Of a stretch of 42,989 nt of DNA, positions 1 through 10,870 are shown piece after piece; positions within the stretch are counted from its first letter, which is position 1; the number at the start of each line of letters is the position of its first letter. The stretch is from Xenoacremonium recifei (taxonomy: Eukaryota > Ascomycota > Sordariomycetes > Hypocreales > Nectriaceae). The notes under the pieces were generated by a model that searched no databases, was not told the DNA's origin, and saw only the letters and a list, made by a program, of their open reading frames with translations. Where the stretch lies: assembly GCA_012184525.1 (NCBI GenBank), contig WOFQ01000116.1, positions 1 to 42,989 on the forward strand, given 5' to 3'. Position numbers and translations under genes: made by a program.

Positions 1-1
1 C

Positions 2-151
2 TATTGCCGCAAGATCGATGGCAAGCAGCGGATGAGGCTGGCACCCTCTCCCACGCAAGCCATCAACCGGGTAATAGGCATTGACTTTGAAGACTACGTC
101 AAATTGGCGGAAACAGCACAGTTCTTCCAGAAGGTCTGTCTCCGCCACTAA
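2..151 (+). CDS. C-terminal fragment of an unidentified gene cut by the window edge
   Basis: An open frame runs from base 2 to a TAA at 149-151 and encodes about 49 residues, ending in FFQKVCLRH. It is rich in charged residues and has no motif I recognise. The 5' part lies outside the window, so the frame cannot be confirmed. A GT inside the last codons (FFQK/GT) could be a splice donor, so the true 3' end may differ. Call it coding only tentatively. Confidence 0.3.
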   Translation, partial: YCRKIDGKQRMRLAPSPTQAINRVIGIDFEDYVKLAETAQFFQKVCLRH

Positions 152-585
152 GACTAGTCCCCTCTCTCTCTTCCCTTCCCTCCTTTCCTTTGTTCATCGG
201 CGTTCGTTCGGGTTCTCTCGTTGATTCCGCGGCTGTATGCGCTGTTGGGGCTGTACAGACCGCGAAGGGCTGGTTTCAGCTGAAATACGACTCAGGTTCA
301 CCCGGTCCTTCAAACCGGTCGAAATTGGCGGCAATTGCTGCGCATCTGTCCTCGCTGACGAGGACACGAGCTCGATGACTTGAAGCTTATGCGTTGAGGT
401 GCGAAATGGCTAAGGTAGGAGAAAAGGGGCGCGTTACTAGCGACGCGTACTAGCTGAGTGGGTTTCCAAGCTGCGGCCATGACCCACCCCTAGCGTATCG
501 CGGGACCTACCCTGGACCTCAGTTGCGAGAAATGCGGGCGGAAAAACTACAATGTATCTCTAGACTACCCTCTTCCTCTGCGATA

Positions 586-692
586 ACTACCTTAGACCAG
601 CTGAGCACGTCCTCTTGTCCCTCCAGGGAACAGGCAGGTTCGACTCCTGCAGGACGTTAATTAATAAAACAAAAACAAAACAAAACAAAACA
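586..692 (+). pseudogene. Degenerate tRNA-like sequence with an A-rich tail
   Basis: Bases 586-657 fold as a 72-nt tRNA-like cloverleaf. The T arm is perfect (GCAGG/CCTGC around TTCGACT, 634-650) and carries a consensus Pol III B box, GGTTCGACTCC. An A-box-like TAGACCAGCTGA sits at 593-604. The acceptor stem pairs at only 5 of 7 positions, the anticodon stem at 4 of 5 and the D stem at 3 of 4. The anticodon loop would read CCU but lacks U33. A tail of repeated AAAAC units follows at about 664-691. The decayed stems plus the tail suggest a tRNA retropseudogene or the head of a tRNA-derived SINE rather than a working tRNA. Confidence 0.35.
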
Positions 693-1159
693 GACCTACC
701 TAGACCACAGGCTTGACTCGTACGTTCTCCGCATTCTGAGTGCTGGACGCCGAGAATCCCTAGGTCGTACACTCCAAATTTGAAAGCAACAGCCAGAAGC
801 TTTCCACCTCCCAATATTTGAAATTTTTAGGCCTATCTCTTTCGATGTGAGCTTACGAAGACAATTACTGAGAATTCCAATCTTGACACAATGACGAAAC
901 TCGGTCATATCAACGCTGCTCTTGCTCCAAATTGAGATTGTAATACTACGCTGAGTCTTGATCACCAGATCATGCAATTCAATTATGTGGTTGGTCGGCA
1001 GGGCATCCCGCCGCTCTTTCTAATTGCATTCCAAAACAGAACACCGTCTAAAGCGCTGCCTCATGGAATTCGGATTTTGACAGGTATAGCTGACTGGGTT
1101 TAGCGCGTATTGCGCAGCCCATGCTAGCATCTGGTGGGGAATGAAATTCCCGCACTCAT

Positions 1160-1212
1160 GTGACTTGATTACTTAGGTACCTCCCTTACCTGAGGTACCT
1201 TAGGTACTTTAT
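1160..1212. repeat. Cluster of AGGTACCT palindromes
   Basis: Overlapping palindromic blocks built on AGGTACCT and CCTGAGGTACCTTAGG occupy this stretch, directly upstream of the regulator starting at 1284. They could form a small cruciform or be a dimeric protein-binding site. Function is not known. The rest of 152-1283 holds only the tRNA-like relic and no gene that I can support. Confidence 0.4.
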
Positions 1213-1283
1213 GTCCCCGAAACTCCCCAGCCCCTTCACATCCCTGATGCTCTGGTATGCTTTCGACTACACAATAAACGCAG

Positions 1284-3503
1284 ATGGCTTCGAGCTCCGC
1301 AGGCAATTCGGGTCCACAAGACCAAGTTCGGCGCCCATCGCCAAGCCCCGAACAACATCACGTACAGAAGCCGAGGTTTCGCTATCCACGCAAGCGAGCT
1401 ATCACTGCTTGTGAAAGCTGCAGGGCCAAGAAGACGAAATGTAACAATGAACGGCCACGGTGTGCATCATGTGTCAGGGACAATCTGCCCTGCTCATACG
1501 ATTCACGGCTCAATCACTCATCGTGGGTCAACATTCGCTTCTTGCATCGTCGAAAGGGGGCTAAGGTGAACATGTCGCCAGCTTCGATCCCGCAAGCCTG
1601 TTGATCTTGGAGAAACTGAACGAGGTGATACTGAAAGTTGACAAAATTGATAGCGCAGTAGGCCCTGGGGCAGCGCAACCTCAATATATACCCGCAGACG
1701 CGTTGGTCAGTGTCGAAAGCCCTCAGACTCCGGTTCAAGAGGTTGAACCCGACGATGTGAATGAACAATGCTCTATTGATTGTTTGGAGGTCTGGGCACC
1801 GTTTGCGTCTACTGACTGCCTTCTTACCTGGCCTATTTTCGCAGGACGGTGGCCGCCCGACTTCCTTTCACGGGAGCTTCTCGTCGGAAGCTTTCAACTC
1901 ACCCGATCCGGCAATGAAGACTGCGCATTTCCAACACGCCAGCGTCAGAAGTCTGGTGTCCGCGAAGAAGATGTCCCTCAACTTGTCAATAGATTTCTAC
2001 AGTTTGTCCATACCAAAAATCCCATACTATATATTGGTGAGCTCCGTGAGCACGCCAAGAGAATTGCAGAGGATGGTTTTGGATGGGATGACATCTCTTG
2101 TATCGTGGTAAGTGGATGACGGTCTTGATAGAGACGTCCCAACGATACTCTACATCTCGACTATGGACTAATGAGTTGCACAGTTGTTGGCTTGTGCCCT
2201 TGGAGCTATCGCACTCCCCTTTGATCCCACGAACGAGGCTGGGCAACTCCATGACCGAACCTCAATTGAAGAAACGGCCGCTCGTCGTCGAACGGCTGAC
2301 GCTTATTTCGAAGCAGCTCGTAAGAGGATTGGGTTGCTTGAGCCTAGCATCACGACAAGTCAGTGTCATATGTTCTCCGGCGTCTATCTATTTTATACCA
2401 TGCGGCCAATCCAAGGCTGGTCGGCAATTCATCAAGCAGGATCGACTTTGTCGCTGTATCTCAAGGCGCAAGCCGCCTTGCAAATTCGAGGCGACAGGTC
2501 ACATCACACCCCAGAACGACTCGAGAAACACCTAGAGCAGCGAATCTACTGGACCGTCCTCAAGTCGGAATGTGAGGTCAGGACAGAACTAGATCTTCCC
2601 CAGTCCGATCTGTGCAAGCTGGATTATCCTTATCTATTTCCCTCACCTCCAAGCCCTCACAATTCAGTGCAAATTCCTGGTTCTCCTCAAATGCAAACAC
2701 CAATCTCTTTTTCTGCAATAACACCCTCCTCGTCTCAAGCCTACTCGGCAGACTCTTTATCGTCTAGTCAGAGACTAGAGGAACAATCCTGGTTTTACTA
2801 TTTAAGCGAGATTGCACTCCGTCGAATCGAAAACCGCATTCTCAACGTTTTCTACCGAAATAACCACCACTCTTGGACAAAAATGGACGTTGAAGATCTC
2901 ATTTCTGCTGCCATAAATATTGAGAACCAATTGGCAATTTGGTACGTTGATGACCCTGCATCTGCCGTAGCCAATGCATATTGATCCAACTGACTAACAA
3001 CATCGAGGTATTCCTCCCTGCCGGATTCTATTCGCTTCGATAACCTCGCTACCGACCAAGAAATGGATGAGCTTCGCCTTGTGACTCTAGGCCGTAGCAT
3101 CAACATGAAAGCTCTGTTGTACCGGCCATTTCTTTATGTTGTAGTGCATTCTACTGAGAGCATAAACGCAGACATAGACGCTACTTTAGAAGATTTCGCG
3201 AGAAAGGCATTAGACGTGTGTGTTGAGTTCATCAGTGGCTATGCAATGACGCATCGACATCATGGCACGTGGTATGGGCTCCGAGGGAGCACATCGATGA
3301 GCTTGATGCTCGTTGCTGCAAAGATGCGAGGTCTTATCGCTTGGACCTCACTTTCAGACAACGGCGGTGAGGCGCAAGAGAATTTATACGGTCGAACTAT
3401 TCGAATCTGCATAGAAAAGCTTCGATACTGGGAGGCCGAAAGTCCACCAGACATTATGCGAGCACGCGAAATCTTGGAAGAATTATTTAGCTGCGCAGAC
3501 TAG
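1284..3503 (+). CDS. Zn(II)2Cys6 fungal-specific transcription factor
   Basis: Model: join(1284..1522,1582..2107,2184..2941,3008..3503), 672 aa. The N-terminus has a complete binuclear zinc cluster (C43, C46, C53, C60, C63, C70; spacing 2-6-6-2-6) after a basic stretch. It is followed by a linker with a helix (LEKLNEVILKVDKI) that could be the dimerisation coiled coil. The middle and C-terminal parts match the fungal-specific regulatory domain (LAIWYSSLPDSIRFDN, then LGRSINMKALLYRPFLY). The three introns (59, 76, 66 nt) have donors GTGGGT, GTAAGT and GTACGT, and the frame is continuous across all of them. It probably acts in the nucleus as a DNA-binding regulator. Its place at the edge of a transporter and oxidoreductase block suggests a pathway-specific role, which is inference. 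Confidence 0.85.
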
Positions 3504-3585
3504 TGGGAAGGAACCTATTTTCTGATTGCTGAAGGACCCAGCATTATGAACTACGTTATACGTGGCATCTTACGGCATGCCGATT

Positions 3586-4753
3586 TCAGTCCCTGTCCTG
3601 CGGATATATCAACCCTGCCTGTCGCCTAATACCATCCATTAGCCTCATCATCCGGAGTGTCTCGTCCGGAGGAACGATAGCATTCTCGGTTCGACCATTA
3701 GCGATATCCTCTGCCACAGCGTCGGCTTCCCAGAAGAAGCCCGAGGTTCCACGTGGCTTCTCCACCGTAAACACCCGCTCTGATCTTTCATCAGCTTCGC
3801 CAAAACGCGGTCGTGATCCCGTGATGACTCGGAAGCCACCGGGCGCGCTTACTGCAGGGCCAAAAATGACGATGCTCCCCTTGGTGCCTTCGATACGTGC
3901 AAAGTCCTCCGCTCCCCGGTATCGGAAGGTCGACGTACAAATTGCTGTCTTCTTTGCTGATCCAGCGGTAGAAGGATAATCAATCACTACAACATTCGCC
4001 TCGTCTATACCGTTGACGATGTCTAAAGATGAAGTCACCTTCGACATTTCTGGGTGCTCCTTACCAACCTTCCAGTCACCCAGAATGATTGATGCATATG
4101 TGAGGGTATACACGCCAATGTCGAGTAGAGCGCCGGCGCCGAGTGCGGGATCTTTGAGTCGAGAGTTCGAGAGTAGCGTGTCCAGGGGCATCTTGTTTCC
4201 AAAGTCAATAAAGAAGCGTTGCACTTCGCCTATCGACTTCTTCACCATGAGCTCCTCGTGCATGGCCTCGAATAGAGGGAAAAACCTCGTCCACATAGCT
4301 GGTCGTATATGAGAATTACCGAGATCGCACATGATTCAGTGATTTCAACGTACCTTCCATGATGAAAACACCCTTGCGTTTAGCGGCATCCACCACTTCT
4401 TGGGCTTCCTTCTCGTTGATGGTAAAAGGCTTCTCGCACAGAACATGCTTCCCCGCCGCAATGGCATCCAGACAATTCTGTTTGTGCAAGGAGTGAGGAG
4501 TTCCGATATATACAACGTCCACATTAGGATCGTTGTAAACACCTTGGTAGTCGGCGTACACTTGGGGTCGAGGCAGTTCCGGCGCCAATCCCCAGACATT
4601 TTCGACAAACGCACTGCCTTTTTCAAGTGAAGACGAGCCCAGAGCAACAATAATATGCCTGGCTGGAGCATCAGGCCTAGCGACTAACAAATCCTGGGTA
4701 AATCTCGTAGAGATCCATCCTGCGCCTGTTATGCCGAAGCATGCTGTCAACAT
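3586..4753 (-). CDS. Gfo/Idh/MocA oxidoreductase, dihydrodiol / D-xylose dehydrogenase type
   Basis: Model: complement(join(3586..4298,4354..4753)), 370 aa, one 55-nt intron (GTACGT donor, CCAG acceptor). The Rossmann motif FGITGAGWIST is near the N-terminus and the family CEKPFTIN motif follows. The splice creates EAMWTRFFPLF, typical of the dimeric dihydrodiol dehydrogenase / NADP D-xylose dehydrogenase branch. The C-terminal half has DIGVYTLTYA and the usual substrate-domain sheet. I chose the ATG at 4753 because family members start just before the Rossmann strand; the frame stays open upstream to an ATG at 4915 (424 aa). It is divergent from the gene at 5242. The likely activity is NADP-dependent oxidation of a sugar or cyclic diol. 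The substrate cannot be read from sequence. Confidence 0.85.
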
Positions 4754-5241
4754 TTGCTTTAGGATAGTAGTATCACGGCCTGGGGTTAGGGCATACCTAG
4801 TATGCCCCATCTTAACTGGGGTGAAGACCTTCCTGCCCTGGTCATGATCGCGATGTGTTGAGTAGATTTGATTTGGCGTGTGCTGCGAGACTGACCGGGG
4901 TTGAGATTGAGTCAATCTCTCGACCTAGGATCTGAAAGCGAATTACTCAAATTAAATACGCTGCAGCAGAAATTTTCAAGGGGTTAATGGATTTTCTGAG
5001 TTCAGATGAAATTGTTCGCGTTGTACTCGCGTAGCTCGGGTAGGTCGGGACAGGGGTGCGATTTCGGTCATGGAAAGAAGGGTTGAACGTAGAAAATGAC
5101 CCGCGAAGTCGGAGGACCAAAGATTTCTTCTATGGAGAGGAGTTAATTTATAACACTCCCTTTGATCTGCAACCTCTCTATGCAACTGGCAGGCCTTTTC
5201 GCTTGCCGCATCGCAGTCATCACGCCTAAAGCCAGGACACG
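4754..5241. promoter_or_regulatory. Divergent promoter between two Gfo/Idh/MocA genes
   Basis: About 490 bp separate the start codons of the divergent oxidoreductase genes (about 330 bp if the upper gene starts at 4915). A TATA-like TTTATAAC lies near 5145, about 95 bp before the ATG at 5242. I see no certain operator. Confidence 0.4.
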
Positions 5242-6479
5242 ATGAAGTCTCACGAAAACAATATAGTCAATGTTGGGCTTATTGGCTGTGGCGAGGTAAC
5301 GCAGGTTATTCATATACCAACCCTATTACTTATGAATAATTGGTTTGGTATCACATATTTATGCGATATATCACCTGGTGCAATTGGGCATTGCGCTTCT
5401 AAGATTCCCGGGACTGTCAAGACTACCCGCGATCCTTCTCAGGTATGCTCTTCTGATGAAGTTGATCTTGTTATGGTTCTGAACCCGGATGAATATCATT
5501 CGGAACATGCTATTCTCGCTTTGCGTCATGACAAGCATGTCTTTATTGAGAAGCCGATAGCTCTGTCGCAAGAAGATGCTCTACTCATTGCGGATGCGGA
5601 GCGTTCCAGCAAAGGGAGGGTTATGGTAGGTTATATGAGGCGCTATGCGGCGCCTTTTCAAGATGCCATACACGAGATTGGAGGAATGGACAAGATCTTA
5701 TATGCAAGAGTTCGAGGTACAGTGAACTAGAAATAGAAACAATCACGCAAGCTAATATATGCAGACATCATTGGTCCTGGAGCAACCTTTGTAAACCAGT
5801 CCGGAACATTTCCTGCTAGGTTTACGGATTTCAGTCCCACAGATGTCGAGGACAAAACATCTCGCGCAAAGAAAATGATCGAGACAGCACACAACGAGTG
5901 TGGCAAGATACAAGTCACAGATGACTCGACTCGAATGTGGCGCAACTTGTGTGGCCTGGGTTCCCATGATCTCTCCTTGATGAGAGAAGCGCTGGGCATG
6001 CCAGAAAAGGTGATTGGGTCATCTCTGACATTTCCATTCTGGAGGTACGTAACCGGACTAGAGAAGTCTGCCGCACCTGTACTGAGTTGTTCCTTAGTGT
6101 TCTTTTTCGTTACCCAGGTTTTACCGTCTTGTACGAGTCAGGAAGAGATAGCATCCCTCGCTTCGATGCTCACCTTGAAGTGTATAGTGCCAACAAGATA
6201 GTGCGGGTGCAATACGATACCCCATACATCAAAGGGCTGCCAGTTACAGTGCATATTGTCGAAAACGACAACGGATCATATAAGGCGAGTACAACACGAA
6301 AGTCCTACGAGGACCCATACACCTTAGAAATGAAGGCGCTTTGGAGCATGGTCGTTCAAGGAACGGCTGTGAAGACTACTGTACAAGATGCTGTGAAGGA
6401 TCTGGAGCTATTTTCGATGATCATGATGGATTACTATGGGAAGCAGGAATGTGGCTCTCGTAACAAAAGGGATTCGTAA
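5242..6479 (+). CDS. Gfo/Idh/MocA family oxidoreductase
   Basis: Model: join(5242..5716,5765..6044,6098..6479), 378 aa. The introns are 48 and 53 nt (donors GTACAG and GTACGT). The N-terminus has the dinucleotide motif VGLIGCGEVTQVIH, then a DIS acidic turn after the second strand, then HVFIEKPIALS with the conserved EKP lysine. The C-terminal domain includes RNLCGLGSHDLSLMREALG, where a histidine near the active site is usual in this family. It belongs to a different subgroup from the neighbour at 3586, judged by the sequence around EKP. It is probably cytosolic and NAD(P)-dependent, acting on a sugar, cyclitol or derivative. Position between a related enzyme and a sugar porter supports a carbohydrate role. 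Confidence 0.82.
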
Positions 6480-6676
6480 AGGGGTGCAAAGAAACAATTC
6501 TACGAGATCCAATGTTTTGAACTGCCAATTGATACTGTATCTTGAGAACATTATGCTGGTACGAACGCTCCCACTACAGAACCGCCAATACGCACGCCAA
6601 CCATCCTTATTTGACAAAACTGTGCCCATCATGGTTAGGACTCGAGGAATATGACGAGGTCATTCTACATTTCCCA

Positions 6677-8894
6677 TCACTCAACGTGCATAGATGACCC
6701 ACCTAGCCCCCCTGGCCCCTTCATATCATTATTCGCCACTCTCTGCAGCCTGGCGGCTCCCTCAAGAGGGTTTGAGCCTTCGAAAATCTCCGATATTTCC
6801 TCGATGGTCATGCTCTTGGTCTCTGGAAAACAGAAGTAGCTGAGTGCGATGTAGCCAGCAAGTATAGCAACGTACACACCATAACTATTTCTCAGTTAGA
6901 CTCTTACTCTCACTGAGGCTCCAAATAGGTACGTACTATTTCCATCCTATAGCCTCTAATGCTATCGGATTCACGAATGTATTAACAACAAGCGCGACGT
7001 TTTGCACCATAAGGAAAATCGCCATTCCCTTTAGCCTCAGAGAATAACGAAGAATTTCGACAGGATAGCTGGTCTCAGCAGCGGTCAGGTTCTGGTCTTC
7101 AATCGCAGGAGCTAAGCATGGAACCTACGCAAACTGGAATGGCGTCCAAGCGACGTCATAGGAACCATAGAAGAGGAATAGGAACGGTATGACTGCTAGC
7201 CCGATTGTGCTGTTCATAGTTGTAGCGTACGCCCCAGACAACGCCATGGCAAAAATGTATGAAAAGAACATGCCGCAGTTTGAGAAAATCCAGAGGAATC
7301 TTCGGCCAAGCCTCTCTGCTAGCATCGCTCCACCACATGCCAGGATCACTTCTAAAGATTAGCAAGATAGGCGGGAAATGAATAGAGAACTGACAATTCC
7401 AAACTTGTAGGCCGGCGTTGATGCTCTCGACTTGGACCGAAGATGTGATTCCGACTTGCTCCAAGGTGGGACTTAGGTAGCTATTTTATCTTTGTGAGGG
7501 AGCATTCCTGTGGAGACCGGTTCATGCTTACTAGCTGATGATGCCATTTCCAACCCAATTGGAGCCAACCGCAATCGTTACGATGATGAGCAATCGATGA
7601 CGGTTGGCTTTGCCTCGGAAGAAATCTGCATAGGAAACCTCATTCTGATATTCTTCAGACAGCGCTGCTTTAATTTCGCGAAACTCGTGTTGAACGAGAG
7701 CGTCATCCAACGATCCATTAGCATGGTGAGTTGCCAGAATCTGGAGCGCCTCCTCCCTCTTTCCTTTATGTATCAACCACTAAGTTGTCGATTTTAGTAC
7801 ATCTTTGGTGTATTTGGAGGCACAGAGCTTACCCTTGGGGATTCCGGGCACGTAGATGTAGCAATAAGGACAAAGATGGGGCCGACGACCTGCAAGTAGC
7901 ACGGAAGGCGCCACGTGTATGACCCAGTCATGTAAAGTGTGCCGACTAGAAATATCAGCACAAACTCAGGAGAGGGAGAATTAGAAAAACTTGCAGCAGA
8001 CCCATGAAGACGTGATGGACGATATGTCTGGGTCATCTTAGTGATGGATCAAACAATTGTCTGATCAAGCAACTCACAATATACGCAACTGTCTTTGAAA
8101 AGTAATGTTAGCTGCGGATCACCAGGCGAGATGGTGAATTGCCTTACAAAATCCGGCAATTGTGGCCCGGTAACGGGGATGGGCAACTTCTTGGAGCAAT
8201 GTCGGAGCTGTGGTCAAGCATAACGCAGCTCCTAAACCAATCACGGCTCTTCCGCCGCAGTACATGCCAAAATTGACTGCTGAACCATTTATAAGAGCTC
8301 CAGCAATCTATTTGTGATGAGATGAGACCAGAATATTGAAAGGTTGGCGTTTCAACTTACCACGATTATTACGCCTGTCCAGATGACAGGACGACGGCCC
8401 AGCCTGTTCGCGAGGATGTCGGCCACCCATGAGAAGCTTGGCTTATCAGCAAGTAGACTGCATAATGACAGGTTATAAATCCTACAGAATTGGTGGAAAA
8501 TATTGTGCTGAGGCAATAAGGCCCAGTCGATAACCGGTTGGATGACCGAGGAAGGTTTGCCATTCAGGCATTGGCTGCAGACCATTCAGCAGACTACCAT
8601 CGTCTGAGAATGACCATTAGCTTTTGGCTGCTGGGGCTATAGGGCGACATTCGAGTGTACTCACATCCGTTCATGAAAGTGACTGCACATAAACCAGCGC
8701 AATGCCAGACGTTGCGTCGGAGGCCTGTGGGCATGTCAGAATAGCAATTGAAGAGATGCGATACTGAAGGACTTACATGGGTCATTCCACCAGCGATCTT
8801 TCGTATTGTTCGGAAGAACGCTGTAATGGATAAACGACGAGCTCTCAATATCGGCTGCGGCGGCCGTGGGTGGAGGTCTCTGATCGGTCCCCAT
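6677..8894 (-). CDS. MFS sugar porter, 13 exons
   Basis: Model: complement(join(6677..6884,6937..7068,7129..7348,7395..7480,7532..7779,7833..7945,7995..8027,8078..8092,8148..8307,8361..8436,8486..8603,8665..8724,8777..8894)), 528 aa, phase-consistent throughout. Sugar-porter signatures are visible: LANRLGRRPVIW (loop 2-3), PESPRWL after helix 6, AERLGRRFLW (loop 8-9) and CFPETKSMTIEEI after helix 12. The length is normal for a 12-helix plasma-membrane H+ symporter. Oddities: a 15-nt exon (8078-8092), a 33-nt exon beside it, and a GC-AG intron (donor GCAAGT, 7946-7994). The N-terminus LPNNTKDRWWNDP resembles that of the porter at 13029. The intron at 8437-8485 is the least certain. Substrate is unknown; a hexose, pentose or lactose-like sugar is likely. 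Confidence 0.85.
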
Positions 8895-9542
8895 ATTAAT
8901 AGAGCAAGGTGATACTGAGGAGTTGATTGCAGAAATACGATATTGAAAGAATGCTTTTAGGCAAGCTTGGGATTTTGACCAAGTGACAGGATCGAGAGCG
9001 GAGGGAGAGGACTCTCTTTAAATATTTAGACACATGGAAGGAAAAGGGCTGATGAACATGGCTTGGACTACCCCGTGTTTACATACGGGGCCCCGGTCTT
9101 ACCAGAACATGGGGAAGCAGTATCTGGGGTATTTGGCGGAGTATTGGTGCTCAGGGGGAGACACCTGGGTGCGGAACGAATGACAGCAACCATGTAAAAA
9201 TGGCGGCCATGTGGCCGGACAATGATGTCCCCGAGCAGATAAGTCCTGGAATCATTTCATCACATCGGAGAGCGACAGGGGTGACATCCACAAGTCGGCA
9301 AGCTGAGAGATTCGTAGGTTCAGGCCAGTGAAGCGATAAGCAAGGCGGGAAGCGGGAGGCGGCAGGCGGGGACGCGAAGCCGAGCGATGCGAGTGGCCTA
9401 GTGGTAATATGGCGGGGAGACTGAGGTCTGGCAATGTGAAGCCTTTAGATGGTCCATGGTCTTTATTTCCACTATAAGGTGTTACTTGCAATATTCGTTG
9501 TCAAGGATTCCATTATTTTTCCTCAGTCGCCAATATCCCAAA
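8895..9542. promoter_or_regulatory. Divergent promoter region with a G-rich tract
   Basis: This 650-bp stretch lies between the sugar porter (-) and the dienelactone-hydrolase-like gene (+). AT-rich TATA-like sequences occur near 9017 (for the minus gene) and at 9472-9479 (CTATAAGG, about 70 bp before the ATG at 9543). A G-rich run of GCGGG units at about 9343-9372 has G-quadruplex potential. I see no gene in it. Confidence 0.4.
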
Positions 9543-10476
9543 ATGTCTTGCGCTGCTTGTTACCAAGGAACGATTCACAAGGGTACTCCCACTGGAACAG
9601 TGACCAAGCTCCACGGTCTGGATACGTATGTCGCAGAGCCTGCTAGTGGGAGACCACCAAAGGGTTTTGTGATAATTTTGCCTGACTGCTACGGGTGGGA
9701 GTTCGTAAATATAAGGCTGATGGCGGATAGCATGGCGCACAAGAAGGATTACCGAATATACCTTCCCGATTTCATGGATGGTAGGAGACTTCTGGCTCAG
9801 CTCCTCGCCAGACATATTACTGAGATAACTTTGATAGGTAGCCCTGCGCCGTTGTGGATGCTTGAATCCACCAAAGGAATCGAACGAAATGGAACATGGT
9901 GGGATTCGTTATGCAGACCGTATGAGCAACCCACAAACCAAGCTGAATATTTGATAACTCACAACTCTTAGCTATCATAGCTACTGGTTACAAGCCGGCC
10001 TGAACAGATTTCTCAGTACAAACCGGTTCGAACTGTCGTTTCCCCGCGTGAAAGCCTTCCTAGAAGAAATGCGACAGCACGAGGCGGCTAACTTACCCAT
10101 TGGAGTTACTGGCTATTGTTGGGGAGGGAAGCAAGTTTTGCTCCTGGCCCAGAACCACCAAATTCATGGAAAGAGCCTGATTGATGCTGCCTTTGCTTGC
10201 CACCCAAGTTCAGTCGAATTCTGGGGAGACATCGAGCGAATTCGCGTTCCACTCTCGTTTGCAATTCCGGGCATAGACCATACTTTCACTCGCGAGAGGG
10301 CGACAGAAACCAAGGAGAGGATCGAAAATTACCCTCAGCCATACAAGGGAGAGCTGAAAATATACGAAGGACATCGACACGGGTTTGGAACAAGAGCAGA
10401 TCCAGTGAATGATGATGGACGAGGTCCGGAGGAAGCTGAAGACCAAGCCCTGGCTTGGTTTGAAAAGCACTTTTAG
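9543..10476 (+). CDS. Dienelactone hydrolase family protein
   Basis: Model: join(9543..9780,9838..9919,9981..10476), 271 aa. The first intron (57 nt, GTAGGA..TAG) has no in-frame stop, so it could be retained, but splicing restores the DFMDG-SPAPLW run expected in the family. The second intron may end at 9971 or 9980; both keep the frame. The alpha/beta-hydrolase nucleophile is a cysteine in GYCWGGKQ (about C153). The acid lies in PGIDHTF and the histidine in EGHRHGFGTR, giving the Cys-Asp-His triad of this family. Family members hydrolyse lactones such as dienelactone in aromatic catabolism, but most fungal paralogues have unknown substrates. It shares a promoter region with the sugar porter at 8894. 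Confidence 0.82.
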
Positions 10477-10870
10477 AGCTTGTACTATAGAAGAACCTAC
10501 TGTTATAATAGGCTTCAAAGTCTAGCAGAGGACACAAGGTCACATTTTGATTTTCTGCTATGTGTTGTCACTAGAGTTGCTCGAGCCTTTGCTGAATCCG
10601 ATGGATGATGGTTGCCGTGGCACAGAGGAAGCTAGGTCTGGAGACATCAGCACGTCGAATAAGATCCGATTCATAGTTACAAAACTAGATCGGTTTTTTA
10701 TTTGACTAGCTATGAGAGGTACGATGGAACTTGTGATCTTGGCTAATGTAAGACAATGCTATGACACAGTGAACATTATATCCACTTCATTTCTGTCTGC
10801 TATTGCAAAAGAAAGGATTTTCTGGGTGCTAAAGTGCATCTAGAGTATGATACGTAGATGAATAACTCTT
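10477..10870. other. Convergent intergenic spacer, nothing seen
   Basis: About 390 bp between the ends of two convergent genes. I see no coding frame, RNA or repeat; it presumably holds the two 3' UTRs. Confidence 0.4.

Noticed and set aside
587..977. Two minus-strand open frames over the tRNA-like region
   Set aside because: They have no motif and no splice context, and they overlap the A-rich tail; not supported as genes.
8072..8077. Using the ACTAAG acceptor at the micro-exon's downstream junction in the sugar porter
   Set aside because: It gives YYDPDISSIT, while the next AG (CCCAG) gives the expected YYISSIT and keeps frame.
9781..9837. Reading straight through the first intron of the dienelactone-hydrolase-like gene
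   Set aside because: It stays in frame, but the 19 extra residues interrupt a conserved DFMDG-SPAPLW run and the segment has good intron ends.
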